Assembly: GCA_014084085.1 (NCBI GenBank)
Contig: NPFB01000108.1
Coordinates: forward strand, 1 to 37,502
DNA from: Hondaea fermentalgiana
Taxonomy: Eukaryota; Sar; Bigyra; Thraustochytrida; Thraustochytriidae
Direction: 5' to 3'
DNA length: 37,502 nucleotides
This document shows positions 37,451 through 37,502 of the stretch, one piece after another. The translations under genes and the position numbers were made by a program. Position 1 is the first letter of the stretch. Every line of letters starts with the position of its first letter. Under the pieces are notes generated by a model, which was not told the origin of the DNA, searched no databases, and saw only the letters and a list, made by a program, of their open reading frames with translations.

Positions 37451-37502
37451 TTTCCTTTCCTTTCCTTTCCTTTCCTTTCCTTTCCTTTCCTTTCCTTTCC
37501 TT
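37451..37502. repeat. TTTCC pentanucleotide microsatellite at the window edge
   Basis: At least ten perfect TTTCC units run to the last base of the window, so the real length is unknown. It lies directly upstream of the minus-strand BART-like gene (GGAAA on the coding strand), inside its promoter or 5' UTR. Confidence 0.92.

Overview
This is nuclear DNA of a eukaryote. It carries SYF1 and MPP10, an MPS1/TTK checkpoint kinase, translation factor eIF3a, a carnitine acyltransferase with a peroxisomal SKL terminus, and a gene split by fifteen GT-AG introns. The genome is GC-rich and gene-dense. Ten of the eleven genes are read as single uninterrupted coding exons. A thraustochytrid-like labyrinthulomycete (stramenopile) would fit, but that is inference from gene structure and composition; nothing in the window proves the taxon.

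Layout. 383-2962 (+) is the spliceosomal HAT-repeat protein SYF1/XAB2. 3492-6305 (-) is a 937-residue protein of unknown family. 7752-9251 (+) is a ten-MORN-repeat protein. 9495-12731 (-) is eIF3a with a Gly/Arg/Phe-rich tail. 13385-14629 (+) is an unrecognised charged helical protein built of about five copies of a ~50-residue repeat. 15147-17519 (+) is the U3 processome protein MPP10. 18155-19027 (-) is an unrecognised protein with an N-myristoylation-type N-terminus. 20492-26685 (-) is a 16-exon LRR-Roc-COR-TIR gene. 28252-30150 (+) is a polytopic membrane protein of unknown family. 30474-32297 (-) is a carnitine acyltransferase. 32884-36108 (-) is MPS1/TTK kinase. 36893-37429 (-) is a small protein with a BART-like C-terminus.

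Most genes are unrelated housekeeping functions (splicing, rRNA processing, translation initiation, mitosis, acyl-carnitine metabolism), so there is no operon-like logic. The exception is the 20.5-30.2 kb region. There, a ROCO GTPase gene with 14 leucine-rich repeats, one per exon, ends in a TIR domain and begins with a predicted myristoylation signal. It stands head-to-head with a gene for a membrane protein carrying a Cys- and N-glycosylation-site-containing loop. All 15 introns are phase 2 and 13 of the 14 LRR exons are exactly 84 nt. The spliced CDS is 4104 nt (1367 residues), a multiple of three. By analogy with animal NLR and plant TIR-NBS-LRR receptors it looks like a sensor-switch-effector protein, but built on a Roc-COR switch. 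This is the strongest candidate for something undescribed.

Intergenic regions hold several microsatellites and a recurrent CCNACTTGC-type element that is clustered between the divergent eIF3a and repeat-protein genes and reappears upstream of other genes. I found no tRNA, rRNA, CRISPR array or transposon that I could support.
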